DNA from: Curtobacterium sp. VKM Ac-1395
Lineage (GTDB): Bacteria > Actinomycetota > Actinomycetes > Actinomycetales > Microbacteriaceae
Reading direction: 5' to 3'
Assembly (NCBI RefSeq): GCF_015350975.1
Contig: NZ_JADKRX010000006.1
Span: forward strand, 1 to 64,000
DNA length: 64,000 bases
Positions within the stretch are counted from its first letter, which is position 1. Each line of letters begins with the position of its first letter. Positions 38,831-48,221 of the stretch are shown one piece after another. A program made the translations under genes and the position numbers. Below the pieces are notes generated by a model. It had not been told where the DNA came from, ran no database searches, and saw only the letters and a program-made list of their open reading frames with translations.

Positions 38831-39187
38831 CTAGAGCAGGGACTGCGCGACGCGGCGCACCTCGGCCTTGCGGCCGGCGCGCAGCGCGTTGATCGGCGAG
38901 TCACCGATGGTGTCGTCGACGGCGAGCATCCACCGGACCGCCTCGTCGTCGGTGAAGCCGTTGTCGCCGAGCACGACCAGCGTGCCGCGCAGCTCGGGCA
39001 GCGGTTCGGCGTCGTCGAGGAACTCGACGGGTACGCGCAGGACACCGCCGACGCGCGCCGCGAGCAGCGTCCGCTGCTCGAAGAGCCGGTGGACGCGGCC
39101 GGGGCTGACGCCCAGCAGGTCGACGAGGTCGGGGACCGTCAGCCAGCGTTCGGAAAGGGACATGTCATCCGTGGGTGTGGCACTCAC
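38831..39187 (-). CDS. Rv2175c-family DNA-binding protein
   Basis: This ~118-aa protein has an N-terminal winged-helix/excisionase-like DNA-binding region (LTVPDLVDLLGVSPGRVHRLF) and the Rv2175c C-terminal domain (LVVLGDNGFTDDEAVRWML, INALRAGRKAEVRRVAQSLL). In M. tuberculosis the homologue is a substrate of the kinase PknL, and its gene neighbours pknL and aroG as here. The GTG at 39187 is the assumed start; an ATG at 39163 (MSLSERW) is possible and neither has a good SD. N-terminal threonines between the two starts could be phosphorylated, so the choice matters. Confidence 0.8.
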   Translation of the reverse strand: MSATPTDDMSLSERWLTVPDLVDLLGVSPGRVHRLFEQRTLLAARVGGVLRVPVEFLDDAEPLPELRGTLVVLGDNGFTDDEAVRWMLAVDDTIGDSPINALRAGRKAEVRRVAQSLL

Positions 39188-39360
39188 ACGCCCATCGTGC
39201 CAGAGAGCAGCCCCGGTGCGAACCACTCGTCCGTCACATCGGTCACACACGACGCATCCGACTCTCTGGTTGACTTGCGATTCACGACATGCCAGCGTGG
39301 AGCCGCCTGTGAGCGCGCTGCCGCGTCCCCACAGCTCACCCGCCCTGACAGGAGCACCCC

Positions 39361-40596
39361 GTGGACACCGACGCCGACGACCGCGCACGACGCGCACGTT
39401 CCGCCAGATTCGCCACCATGCCCATCGTCCTGGCCGGGACGATCGCCGTCACCGCCGGGCTCACCGGCCCGGTCGCGCACGCCGAGACGCGGCACGACGA
39501 CGACGGTGCCGCGAACAAGCGCCACGTCGACGAGGACCACAACGTCGGGCACCGCTCGGTCTACAGCCCCGCCGTGGCCCGTGCGGCGAAGCCGACCATC
39601 ACGACGGTGTCCGCCGTGCGGAAGGCCCCGACCACGTACTCCGTCCAGCAGGGTGACACGGTGTCCGGCATCGCGGCCCGCTACGGCCTGTCGGCGCAGG
39701 AGGTCCTCGTGCGCAACGGCCTCGGCTGGAACACGATCATCCACCCCGGACAGACGCTGCACCTGGCTTCGACCCCGGCCGTGGCTGCCCCCGTCCGTGC
39801 CGCCGCGCCGAGCGGTGCGGTCTACCACGTCAAGCAGGGCGACACCGTCTCGGGGATCGCGGCCCGCGTGGGCGTGTCGACCTCGGCCATGCTCGGGGCG
39901 AACAGCCTGTCGCTCGGCAGCATCATCCAGCCGGGCCAGGCGCTCCGGGTCCCCCGTGCCGCGTCGGTCCCCGCGGCAGCGCCCGTGGCCGCCGCACCCG
40001 CAGCGGCTCCGGTCACCGCAGCACCGGCGTCCGCCAAGGCCGGGTCCGTGAAGATCGGTGCCGGTCAGACGATCGCGTCGATCGCGGCCGCACACGGGGT
40101 CGCCGTGTCCGCGCTCCTGTCGGCGAACGGGCTCACCTACACGAGCACGATCTACGCGGGCAAGACCCTGGTGCTCCCGACGTCCGGACCGTCGCTCTCC
40201 GCCGAACAGCGGGCGAACGCCCAGACGATCGTGAACGTCGGTCGCTCCCTCGGCGTGCCCGACCGCGGCATCGTGATCGCCCTCGCCGCGGCGATGCAGG
40301 AGTCGAGCCTGCGCAACCTGCCCCACGGCGACCGTGACTCCGTCGGCCTGTTCCAACAGCGCCCGAGCCAGGGCTGGGGCACCGCGGCACAGTTGCAGGA
40401 CCCCACGTACGCCACCCGCCTGTTCTTCGGCGGCCGCTCCAACCCGAACAAGGGCACGACCGCCGGGCTGCTCGACGTCCGCGGGTGGGCCTCCAAGAGC
40501 GTGGCCGACGCCGCCCAGGCCGTGCAGATCTCCGCCTACCCGAAGGCGTACGCGCAGTGGGAGCAGTCCGCGACCGCCTGGCTGGCGACGCTCTGA
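39361..40596 (+). CDS. Secreted protein with three LysM domains and C-terminal lysozyme-like region
   Basis: This 411-aa exported protein has a signal sequence (~18-40, cleavage near AHA). Three LysM peptidoglycan-binding domains follow at about residues 92-135, 154-197 and 229-272, the second and third joined by an Ala/Pro linker. The C-terminal ~130 residues contain IVIALAAAMQESSLRNLPHG and SVGLFQQRPSQGWG. This is an actinobacterial block related to transglycosylase-like folds, with a Glu that could be catalytic. It probably binds or remodels cell wall. The GTG start has AGGAG 7 nt upstream. It precedes pknL on the same strand. Confidence 0.85.
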   Translation: MDTDADDRARRARSARFATMPIVLAGTIAVTAGLTGPVAHAETRHDDDGAANKRHVDEDHNVGHRSVYSPAVARAAKPTITTVSAVRKAPTTYSVQQGDTVSGIAARYGLSAQEVLVRNGLGWNTIIHPGQTLHLASTPAVAAPVRAAAPSGAVYHVKQGDTVSGIAARVGVSTSAMLGANSLSLGSIIQPGQALRVPRAASVPAAAPVAAAPAAAPVTAAPASAKAGSVKIGAGQTIASIAAAHGVAVSALLSANGLTYTSTIYAGKTLVLPTSGPSLSAEQRANAQTIVNVGRSLGVPDRGIVIALAAAMQESSLRNLPHGDRDSVGLFQQRPSQGWGTAAQLQDPTYATRLFFGGRSNPNKGTTAGLLDVRGWASKSVADAAQAVQISAYPKAYAQWEQSATAWLATL

Positions 40597-40710
40597 GCGC
40601 CGTCGCGGTCGGGACGGCACCGGCCTCCCGACCGCGGGCGCGACTCATCCTCCAGGTCGAGATTGCATCACGGCCGGTGCGTCCCCGCCGACGGATCGCG
40701 CCCGCCTTCG

Positions 40711-40716
40711 TAGAAT
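40711..40716 (+). promoter_or_regulatory. -10 box of leaderless pknL transcript
   Basis: TAGAAT, a five-of-six match to TATAAT, ends 7 nt before the pknL ATG at 40724. No SD is present. Confidence 0.65.
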
Positions 40717-40723
40717 GCCGCCG

Positions 40724-42745
40724 ATGAGCACCAACGCCGCCACGGACCCCATGATCGGTCGCATGATCGATCAGCGGTACCGCGTCCGCTCCCGCATCGC
40801 GCGCGGGGGCATGGCGACGGTCTACCTGGCGACGGACGTGCGGCTCGAACGCCGCGTGGCGATCAAGATCATGCACGGCCACCTGGCCGACGACCAGGCC
40901 TTCCGGGAGCGCTTCATCCAGGAGGCCCGCTCGGCAGCGCGACTGTCCCACCCGAACCTGGTCGGCGTGTACGACCAGGGTGCCGAGGACGACACCGCCT
41001 ACATCGTCATGGAGTACATCCCCGGCATCACGCTGCGGGACCTCCTGCAGGAGCACCACGCCCTGACGCCCGAGCAGGCGACCGACATCCTCCGCGCCGT
41101 GCTCGCCGGACTGGCGTCGGCGCACCGGGCCGGCATCGTGCACCGTGACCTCAAGCCCGAGAACGTGCTCCTCGCCGACGACGGCCGCATCAAGCTCGGC
41201 GACTTCGGCCTGGCCCGCGCCGCGTCGCAGAACACCGCCACGGGGGCGGCGCTGCTCGGGACCATCGCGTACCTGTCCCCCGAGCTCGTCACCCGCGGCG
41301 CCGCCGACTCCCGCAGCGACGTCTACGCGGTCGGCATCATGCTGTACGAGATGCTCACCGGCGAACAGCCCTACAAGGGCGAGCAGCCGATGCAGATCGC
41401 GTACCAGCACGCCAACGACACCGTCCCGGCCCCGAGCGTGGTCACGCCTGGCGTCCCCTCGGAGCTCGACGACCTGGTCACGTGGGCGACGTCCCGCGAC
41501 CCCGACGACCGTCCTCGCGACGCCCGCGAGATGCTCGAGCACATCAACGGCAACCAGCAGCGCGCGACCGGGCAGTACCGCACCGCCGTGCTGCGGCCGG
41601 AGAACGCCACCGCGATCCTGCCGGCCGGCGCGCCGAACCCCGACCGGGCACGCGACGCGACCGACGCCACCACGGTGCTCGAGCCCCGACGTACCGGCGG
41701 AGCCCCGACCACCGACCGCGGACGCAACCAGCCCGGGCCGCGTCGCACCGGGCAGGCCCCCGGCGCGCTCTCCCCCGCCAGCCAGCGCCTCGCCGACAAG
41801 GCGGCCAAGCGCCGGAAGCGCGGCTGGATCGCCCTCGTGGTTCTCCTCGTGGTGGTGCTCGCGGCCGCGGGCGTCGGCTGGTGGTTCGGTCCCGGGCCCG
41901 GCGGGAACGTCCGGATCCCCCAGGTCGCCGGCAAGTCCGTGTCCCAGGCCCGCCAGATGCTCGAGGCCGAGGGGCTTCGTGCCGCCGACCGCACCGGCGC
42001 CCGCTTCGACACCGTCATCGCCAAGGGCCGCGTGTCCGCGACCGCACCGGCAGCGGCACGTGTCGTGCAGAAGGGCACCGCGATCCAGATCCTCGTGTCG
42101 AACGGCCCGAAGATGATCGCCCTCCCCGCGATCGTCGGACAGTCGGTCTCCACGGCGCAGGCGGCACTCGACGACGACTTCGACCTGCAGGACCCGCAGT
42201 ACCAGTTCTCGGCCGACGTGCCGAAGGACACCGTGATCGCGGCGACCGGCCGTGGCACCGGTGGCACCACCATCGACCTGTCCTCCGTGCCCGAGTACGG
42301 CGAACGCGGACCCGTCACGCTCACCGTGTCACTCGGCGCCGTCCCCGACGTCGCCGGGAAGACCGTCGCGCAGGCACAGGCAGCGCTCGAGGCCGTCGGG
42401 CTCACCCTGGGCACCCAAGACTCCCGCTACAGCGACGACGTCCCCACCGGAGCGGTCCTGTCCTCCAGCGCGCACGACGACCCCGCCGTCAAGGGCACGG
42501 CCGTCGACGTCGTCGTGTCGAAGGGCCCGACGCCGATCACGCTGCCGAAGGTCGAGGGTGCGAGCATCAACCAGGCCTCGTCGACGCTCGAGGCCCTGGG
42601 TCTCAAGGTCTCCTACCCCGACTGCACGAACGTGCTCTGCAGCTTCTACGACTGGAAGGCCAACCTGCCGGTGAAGGCCACTGACCCGGCCCCCGGCACC
42701 ACGGTCTACAAGGGCGACACGATCACCCTGTCCTACCCGCAGTAG
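40724..42745 (+). CDS. pknL: PASTA-domain Ser/Thr protein kinase (PknL-type)
   Basis: This 673-aa receptor kinase has a cytoplasmic kinase domain (residues ~19-275) with GxGxxA-type loop RIARGGMATVY, catalytic Lys48 in VAIKIM, HRDLKPEN at 140-147 and DFG at 160-162. A Pro/Thr-rich juxtamembrane linker and one transmembrane helix (~368-388) follow. Outside are four PASTA repeats, starting near 393, 460, 530 and 597, that bind muropeptides or lipid II. Neighbouring Rv2175c-like and aroG genes match the mycobacterial pknL locus. The last PASTA domain has an extra Cys pair (DCTNVLCSF). The start is leaderless. It probably regulates growth or envelope proteins by phosphorylation. Confidence 0.93.
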   Translation: MSTNAATDPMIGRMIDQRYRVRSRIARGGMATVYLATDVRLERRVAIKIMHGHLADDQAFRERFIQEARSAARLSHPNLVGVYDQGAEDDTAYIVMEYIPGITLRDLLQEHHALTPEQATDILRAVLAGLASAHRAGIVHRDLKPENVLLADDGRIKLGDFGLARAASQNTATGAALLGTIAYLSPELVTRGAADSRSDVYAVGIMLYEMLTGEQPYKGEQPMQIAYQHANDTVPAPSVVTPGVPSELDDLVTWATSRDPDDRPRDAREMLEHINGNQQRATGQYRTAVLRPENATAILPAGAPNPDRARDATDATTVLEPRRTGGAPTTDRGRNQPGPRRTGQAPGALSPASQRLADKAAKRRKRGWIALVVLLVVVLAAAGVGWWFGPGPGGNVRIPQVAGKSVSQARQMLEAEGLRAADRTGARFDTVIAKGRVSATAPAAARVVQKGTAIQILVSNGPKMIALPAIVGQSVSTAQAALDDDFDLQDPQYQFSADVPKDTVIAATGRGTGGTTIDLSSVPEYGERGPVTLTVSLGAVPDVAGKTVAQAQAALEAVGLTLGTQDSRYSDDVPTGAVLSSSAHDDPAVKGTAVDVVVSKGPTPITLPKVEGASINQASSTLEALGLKVSYPDCTNVLCSFYDWKANLPVKATDPAPGTTVYKGDTITLSYPQ

Positions 42746-42851
42746 CCCGCCGAGCCTCGGCCGGGCGGACACTGCGCGCGGCGCGGACCGCGCAGCGTGT
42801 CCCGCGAGCCGAGTCTCGGCAGCGGCGCGCGCTGGGCGCGACCACGTGACA

Positions 42852-42891
42852 GACGGGAGGCCCGGTACCAGCTGGCACCGGGCCTCCCGTC
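42852..42891. terminator. Dispersed terminator-like inverted repeat, copy 3
   Basis: 18-nt arms beginning GACGGGAGGCCCGGT around AGCT, one mismatch (G-U in minus-strand RNA). It lies between convergent pknL and aroG, 13 nt from the aroG stop. Confidence 0.78.
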
Positions 42892-42904
42892 CGCGGGGTG
42901 GGCG

Positions 42905-44293
42905 CTACGGGCGCGCGGGGTACGGGTGCGCGCCGAGCTCCTCGGCCACGAGGAACGCCAGTTCCAGCGACTGCATGTGGTTCAGGCGCGGGTCGCACAG
43001 CGACTCGTAGCGGGTCGCGAGGGTGGCCTCGTCGATCTGCTCGGAACCACCGAGGCACTCGGTGACGTCGTCGCCCGTGAGCTCGACGTGCATGCCGCCC
43101 GGGTACGTGCCGGCCTCGCGGTGGACCTCGAAGAAGCCGAGGACCTCGTCCACGACGTCGTCGAAGCGACGGGTCTTGTAGCCCGTCGGCGTGGTCAGGC
43201 CGTTGCCGTGCATGGGGTCCGTGACCCAGAGGGGGTTGGCCTCCATGTCCTTGATGGCCTGCAGCAGCTTGGGGAGCTCGTCGCGGATCCTCCCCGCGCC
43301 CATGCGGGTGATGAACGTCAGGCGGCCCGGCTCGCGGTTCGGGTCGAGCTTGTCGATGAGGGCTTCCATGTCGGACACGCTCGTCGTCGGGCCGAGCTTC
43401 ACGCCGATCGGGTTGCGGACGCGGGACAGGAAGTCCACGTGGGCGCCGTCGAGGTCGCGGGTGCGCTCCCCGATCCAGATGAAGTGGCCGGAGGTGTCGT
43501 AGGCGAGCCCCGAGCGGGAGTCGATCCGGGTCATCGGGCGCTCGTAGTCCATGAGCAGGCCCTCGTGCGAGGCGAAGAACTCGACGTGCTTGAGCTGCTC
43601 GAAGTCCGCACCGCAGGCGTCCATGAACCGGATCGCGCGGTCGATCTCCTTCGCGAGGTGCTCGTACCGGGCGTTCGCGGGGTTGGACGCGAAGCCCTTG
43701 TTCCACGAGTGCACCTGGCGCAGGTCGGCGAATCCGCCCTGGGTGAAGGCTCGGACCAGGTTCAGCGTCGACGCGGCCGTGTGGTAGCCCTGCACCAGGC
43801 GGCGCGGGTCGGCCTGGCGGCTCTCCGGGGTGAAGTCGTAGCCGTTGACGATGTCACCGCGGTACGCCGGCAGGGTGACGTCACCGCGGGTCTCGAGGTC
43901 GCTCGAGCGGGGCTTGGCGAACTGCCCGGCCATGCGGCCCATCTTGATGACGGGCATCGAGGCGCCGTACGTCAGCACGACGGCCATCTGCAGGATCGTC
44001 TTGACGCGGTCGCGGATCGAGTCGGCGGTGGCGCCGGCGAAGGTCTCGGCGCAGTCTCCACCCTGCAGCAGGAAGGCCTTGCCCTGCGCGGCGGCGGCGA
44101 GGCGGTCGCGGAGCTGGTCGACCTCCCCCGCGAAGACGAGGGGCGGCAGCGTCGCGATCTCGGCCGAGGCGGCCTCGGCTGCGGCCTGGTCGGGCCAGGT
44201 GGGCTGCTGCTTGATGGGGAGGGTGCGCCAATGGTCGAGGCCCTCGATGACGTCCGGATCCTGCAGGGCGACGAAGTCGGGCGACTCGGACAA
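42905..44293 (-). CDS. aroG: 3-deoxy-7-phosphoheptulonate synthase, class II
   Basis: This 462-aa enzyme condenses phosphoenolpyruvate and erythrose-4-phosphate in the first step of the shikimate pathway. Class II landmarks are FLLQGGDCAETF with the metal-binding Cys, IKMGRMAGQFAKPRSS, WIGERTRDLDGAH, and the final GGMHVELTGDDVTECLGG with Glu and Asp ligands. The start is TTG at 44293 with AGAGGT 7 nt upstream; no ATG or GTG nearby fits. A TAGGCT box about 58 nt upstream lies at the end of plsC. In mycobacteria the homologue is inhibited synergistically by aromatic amino acids and works with chorismate mutase, which is not in the window. Confidence 0.96.
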   Translation of the reverse strand: MSESPDFVALQDPDVIEGLDHWRTLPIKQQPTWPDQAAAEAASAEIATLPPLVFAGEVDQLRDRLAAAAQGKAFLLQGGDCAETFAGATADSIRDRVKTILQMAVVLTYGASMPVIKMGRMAGQFAKPRSSDLETRGDVTLPAYRGDIVNGYDFTPESRQADPRRLVQGYHTAASTLNLVRAFTQGGFADLRQVHSWNKGFASNPANARYEHLAKEIDRAIRFMDACGADFEQLKHVEFFASHEGLLMDYERPMTRIDSRSGLAYDTSGHFIWIGERTRDLDGAHVDFLSRVRNPIGVKLGPTTSVSDMEALIDKLDPNREPGRLTFITRMGAGRIRDELPKLLQAIKDMEANPLWVTDPMHGNGLTTPTGYKTRRFDDVVDEVLGFFEVHREAGTYPGGMHVELTGDDVTECLGGSEQIDEATLATRYESLCDPRLNHMQSLELAFLVAEELGAHPYPARP

Positions 44294-44351
44294 GGCGGTA
44301 CCTCTGAGTTCTCGTGGGTGGCGCTCCCGACGGTGCTGCCGGGACCGTCTG

Positions 44352-44357
44352 AGCCTA
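44352..44357 (-). promoter_or_regulatory. Possible -10 box for aroG
   Basis: TAGGCT on the minus strand, straddling the plsC stop and 58 nt before the aroG TTG. Confidence 0.35.
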
Positions 44358-45098
44358 CCGTCCGGCCGCGCCCCGTCGCTCGCGCTTGGCGGTAGCCCCC
44401 ACGACCTGTGCGCGGGCGGAGCTCGCACGCTCCTTGACGCTCGTCGCGTAGACGTCCTCGTACTCCTGGCGGCTCAGCCCGGCGAGCTCGTGCATGACCT
44501 CGTCGGTGACGCTGCGGAGGATGAAGCGGTCGGTCTCGAAGCCCTGGAAGCGGGAGAAGTCGAGCGGCTTGCCGAACACGACGCCCACGCGCTTGAACTT
44601 GGGGAAGCGCTGGCCGATCTGCTGGACCTCTCGGGTGCCGACCATCGCGACGGGGATGACGAGCACGCGGCCCTCGAGGATCATCCGCGCGATGCCGGTG
44701 CGGCCGCGGTACAGCTTGCCGTCGGGGCTGCGGGTGCCCTCGGGGTAGATGCCGAGCTGCTCACCGCGTGCCAGCACCTGCAGGCCCGTGCGGAGCGAGG
44801 CCTCGGAGGCCTTGCCACCCGACCGGTCGATCGGCAGCTGGCCGATGGCGTTGAAGAAGGTCTTCGTCGCCCAGCCCTTGAGCCCGCGGCCCGTGAAGTA
44901 GTCGCTCTTCGCCAGGAAGGACATCCGCCGGTCGAGCACCGCGGGCAGGATCACCGAGTCGATGAACGAGACGTGGTTCGAGGCGAAGATGACCGGTCCC
45001 GACGCCGGCACGTGCTCGCGCCCGACGACCCACGGCCGGAACAGCGTCAGGATGAGCGGGCCGAGCAGGAAGTTCTTGAGCAACCAGTAGAGCATCAT
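44355..45098 (-). CDS. plsC: 1-acyl-sn-glycerol-3-phosphate acyltransferase
   Basis: This 247-aa membrane-associated enzyme acylates lysophosphatidic acid to phosphatidic acid. The HX4D catalytic motif is ASNHVSFIDS near residue 42 and the substrate-binding block is GIYPEGTRSPDG near 115. An N-terminal hydrophobic helix anchors it. ATGs at 45098 and 45095 are both possible; CGGAG lies 3 and 6 nt upstream, favouring the second. A basic tail (RASSARAQVVGATAKRERRG) ends the protein. It lies between glucokinase and aroG on one strand. Confidence 0.9.
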   Translation of the reverse strand: MMLYWLLKNFLLGPLILTLFRPWVVGREHVPASGPVIFASNHVSFIDSVILPAVLDRRMSFLAKSDYFTGRGLKGWATKTFFNAIGQLPIDRSGGKASEASLRTGLQVLARGEQLGIYPEGTRSPDGKLYRGRTGIARMILEGRVLVIPVAMVGTREVQQIGQRFPKFKRVGVVFGKPLDFSRFQGFETDRFILRSVTDEVMHELAGLSRQEYEDVYATSVKERASSARAQVVGATAKRERRGAAGR

Positions 45099-45130
45099 CG
45101 ACTCCGGTTCGGGGACGGCGGACGGTGGTG

Positions 45131-46084
45131 CTAGGCGGTGCGGGCGTGGATGCGCGCGAGGTCAGCGGCACCGACCACGCCGGCGTCGTTGACGAGTTCG
45201 GCGATCACGAACTCGGGCTCCGGGTGGTAGCCGCGGGCCGGGAGGTTGTTGAGGTAGGCCTGGCGGATCGGCTCGAGCAGGCGCTCCCCCGCGCTCGCGA
45301 CGCCACCGCCGAAGACGAACAGCTGCGGGTCGAGCACGGCGGAGAGCGAGGCGCAGGCTTCCCCGAGGTGGCGACCGAGGCGACGCAGCGCCGCGAGGGC
45401 CCCGGGATCGTCAGCCAGGATGAGCTCGCCCACGACGGCGCCGTCGAGGTGGCCGCCGTTGTCGTCGCGGGCCTGGGCCAGCGCGACGCCGATGCCGCCG
45501 GCGTCGGCGACGTCGTTCGCCATGCGCTGCAGGGCGCGGCCGGAGCCGTACTGCTCGATGCAGCCGCGGGCACCGCACCCGCACGGCAGGCCGTTCGGGA
45601 CGATGCGCAGGTGGCCGATCTCGCCGCCGGTGCCGAAGCCACCGCGGAAGAGCCGGTCCTCGGTCACGATGGCGCCGCCGACGCCAGTGCCGATGGTGAG
45701 CATGGTCATGTCGGAGACGAGCCGACCGGCGCCGAAGCGGAACTCGGCCCACCCGGCGGCGTTGGCGTCGTTGTCGACGGTGATGTGCAGGTCGCCGAGC
45801 CGCTGCTGCAGCTTCTGCCGCAGGGGCTCGTTCCGCCAGCGGATGTTCGGCGTGTAGTAGACGATCGACTGCGACGCGTCGATGAAGCCCGGCGCGGCGA
45901 CGCCGACGGCTCCGACCTGGTGCTGCGCACTCAGGCGCTGGACCATCGTGACGACGTCGTCCAGCATTGCGTCCGGGTCCGCAGCGTTCGTGGCCACACG
46001 GTCCTCGGCGATGATCTCGCCCAGCTCCGTGACGACCGCTCCCGCGATCTTGGTGCCCCCGATGTCGATTCCGATGGCCTGCAC
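45131..46084 (-). CDS. glcK: ROK-family glucokinase
   Basis: This 317-aa cytosolic kinase phosphorylates glucose using ATP. The N-terminal phosphate loop AIGIDIGGTKIAG, the sugar-binding DNDANAAGWAEF, GTGVGGAIV and the ROK zinc motif CGCGARGCIEQYGSG are all intact. Length and motifs match actinobacterial glucokinases of the ROK type rather than polyphosphate glucokinases. The GTG start lies 8 nt after a TAGGCT box, with no SD. It is divergent from the acyl-CoA ligase gene. A role as ManNAc kinase cannot be excluded by motif alone. Confidence 0.9.
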   Translation of the reverse strand: MQAIGIDIGGTKIAGAVVTELGEIIAEDRVATNAADPDAMLDDVVTMVQRLSAQHQVGAVGVAAPGFIDASQSIVYYTPNIRWRNEPLRQKLQQRLGDLHITVDNDANAAGWAEFRFGAGRLVSDMTMLTIGTGVGGAIVTEDRLFRGGFGTGGEIGHLRIVPNGLPCGCGARGCIEQYGSGRALQRMANDVADAGGIGVALAQARDDNGGHLDGAVVGELILADDPGALAALRRLGRHLGEACASLSAVLDPQLFVFGGGVASAGERLLEPIRQAYLNNLPARGYHPEPEFVIAELVNDAGVVGAADLARIHARTA

Positions 46085-46092
46085 GAGGGACG

Positions 46093-46098
46093 AGCCTA
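46093..46098 (-). promoter_or_regulatory. -10 box of leaderless glcK transcript
   Basis: TAGGCT on the minus strand, 8 nt before the GTG at 46084, no SD. Confidence 0.55.
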
Positions 46099-46139
46099 CC
46101 GGTTCGGTGCGTACTCATCGAACGCGCGATGTCCGCCCC

Positions 46140-46145
46140 TATGCT
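46140..46145 (+). promoter_or_regulatory. Likely -10 box for the acyl-CoA ligase gene
   Basis: TATGCT, 61 nt before the GTG at 46207. The leader holds a proper SD, so this is a leadered transcript divergent from glcK. Confidence 0.45.
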
Positions 46146-46206
46146 GGGACGAGAGGCGTCAACGTGAGACGCACTCGCCATCGAACCGGTCGACAAAGGA
46201 GTTGCC

Positions 46207-48075
46207 GTGAACGATCAGCGACCCGTAGAGGGGTCTCCGACACAGGACCACGCGTCCGTTCCCATCGCGCCGGACCACGGTTCCGCGGCACGACTGCTCG
46301 CGGACCGGGCCCGTCTCACCCCGGACCGGCCGATCCTGGCCGAGCGCCACGGGGACACCTGGACCACCATCAGCGCCGACGACGTCCTGCGCCGGGTCCG
46401 TGGGATCGCCAAGGGGTTCGTCGCCGCCGGCCTCGAGCCCGGCGCCCACGTGGCGATCCTCTGCAGGACCCGGCTGGAGTGGACGCTCGTCGACTTCGCG
46501 ATCTGGACCGCCGGGCTGGTGTCCGTGCCGGTGTACGAGACGAGCTCCCCCGACCAGGTGCGCCACATCCTCGGTGACTCGGAGTCCGTGGCGATCGTCG
46601 TCGAGCAGGAGGAGCACGCCAGGCGGGTCGCCGGCATCGCCCCCGACCTGCCGCACCTCGGTCAGCACTGGACCATCGACGGCGGCGGGCTCGACGACCT
46701 GACACGACTCGGCGAGGACGTCACCGACGACGACCTCGACGCCAGGACCGCGACCGTACACGGCCACGACGACGCCACGATCATCTACACGTCGGGCACG
46801 ACCGGCCGCCCGAAGGGCTGCGTGCTCCGGCACGACAACTTCACCGCGACGGTGGAGGGCTCGACCGAGGCCATGTCCGAGATCGTCGCGGGCGACGCCT
46901 CGACGTTGCTCTTCATCCCGCTCGCCCACGTCTTCGCACGCTTCATCGCCGTGATGAGCATCTCCGCGGGCACGCTCGTCGGGCACGAACCCGACACGAA
47001 GGACCTGATGCGGGCGGTGTCGACGTTCCAGCCGACCTTCCTGCTCGCCGTGCCCCGCGTCTTCGAGAAGATCTACAACTCGGCCGAGCAGAAGGCCGAC
47101 CTCGCCGGGCGCGGCCGGGTGTTCCGTGCCGCAGCCGCCACCGCGGTCGCGCACTCGGAGGCCGTGGCCGCCGGTCGGGTCCCGCTCGGCCTGGCACTGC
47201 GGTTCCGGCTGTTCGACCGGCTCGTGTACGCCAAGCTCCGGAACGCCATCGGCGGTCGGGTCCGCCACGCGATCAGCGGGTCGGCCCCGCTCTCCCCCCG
47301 GCTGTCGCACTTCTTCCGCTCCATCGGCGTCCTGATCCTCGAGGGCTACGGCCTCACCGAGACCACCGCCCCCGCGACCGTGAACCGCGCCGACGAGCTC
47401 CGCATCGGCTCCGTCGGACGTGCGCTCCCCGGCGTGGAGATCCGCATCGCCGACGACCAGGAGATCCTGATCCGCGGCGTGGACGTCTTCGACCGGTACT
47501 GGCAGAACCCCGAAGCCACGGAGCGGGCCTTCGTCGACGGGTGGTTCCGCACCGGCGACCTCGGCCACCTGGACGGCGATGGCGTGCTCACGGTGACGGG
47601 CCGGGCGAAGGAGCTCATCGTCACGGCCAGCGGCAAGAACGTCGCGCCGGCGCCGCTCGAGGACGGCATCCGCGAGCACCCCCTGGTGGGGCAGGTCGTG
47701 GTGGTCGGCGAGGGCAAGCCCTTCATCGCGGCCCTCGTCACGCTCGACCGCGACATGCTCCCCGGCTGGTGCGCGTCCCGTGGCATCACCCCGGCGCTCT
47801 CCGCCCACCAGGCCGCCCACGACGAGCGCGTGCTCCAGGCCGTCCAGGAGGCCGTCGACGCCGCGAACGGACGGGTCTCGCGTGCCGAGTCGGTGCGGTC
47901 GTTCACGATCATCGACACGGAGCTGACCGAGGCGTCCGGGCACCTGACGCCGAAGCTCACGATCAAGCGGTCGGTGGTGCTCCGGGACTTCGCCGCGGAC
48001 GTCGAGTACATCTACTCGGGGTCGAAGGTGCAGACCACGGCGACACCGGTGATCGAGAGCCGCCGACGGCGCTGA
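46207..48075 (+). CDS. Long-chain fatty acid-CoA ligase (FadD15-like)
   Basis: This 622-aa AMP-forming synthetase activates fatty acids to acyl-CoA. The adenylation P-loop is IIYTSGTTGRPKGCVLRHDN near 196, GYGLTETTAPATVNR carries the A5 motif, and the hinge/A8 region is WFRTGDLGHLDGDGVLTVTGRAKE (split: WFRTGDLGHLDGDG and VTGRAKE). The catalytic lysine region near the C terminus is LTPKLTIKRSVVLRDF. The size and C terminus match the actinobacterial FadD15 group. The GTG start has AAAGGAG 5 nt upstream. Fatty acid length preference is not readable. Confidence 0.92.
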   Translation: MNDQRPVEGSPTQDHASVPIAPDHGSAARLLADRARLTPDRPILAERHGDTWTTISADDVLRRVRGIAKGFVAAGLEPGAHVAILCRTRLEWTLVDFAIWTAGLVSVPVYETSSPDQVRHILGDSESVAIVVEQEEHARRVAGIAPDLPHLGQHWTIDGGGLDDLTRLGEDVTDDDLDARTATVHGHDDATIIYTSGTTGRPKGCVLRHDNFTATVEGSTEAMSEIVAGDASTLLFIPLAHVFARFIAVMSISAGTLVGHEPDTKDLMRAVSTFQPTFLLAVPRVFEKIYNSAEQKADLAGRGRVFRAAAATAVAHSEAVAAGRVPLGLALRFRLFDRLVYAKLRNAIGGRVRHAISGSAPLSPRLSHFFRSIGVLILEGYGLTETTAPATVNRADELRIGSVGRALPGVEIRIADDQEILIRGVDVFDRYWQNPEATERAFVDGWFRTGDLGHLDGDGVLTVTGRAKELIVTASGKNVAPAPLEDGIREHPLVGQVVVVGEGKPFIAALVTLDRDMLPGWCASRGITPALSAHQAAHDERVLQAVQEAVDAANGRVSRAESVRSFTIIDTELTEASGHLTPKLTIKRSVVLRDFAADVEYIYSGSKVQTTATPVIESRRRR

Positions 48076-48221
48076 GCCCGACCTCGACCTGCGTGCGGGG
48101 CCGTCGGCTCCCCGACGGGAACGACAGGGTCGACGTCGGACGACAGCGAAGTCGTCGTTCCGGGTCCGCGACGGCCCCGGACGACGACGAATCGGACGCA
48201 ACGGCGGGAGGCGGACGCACG

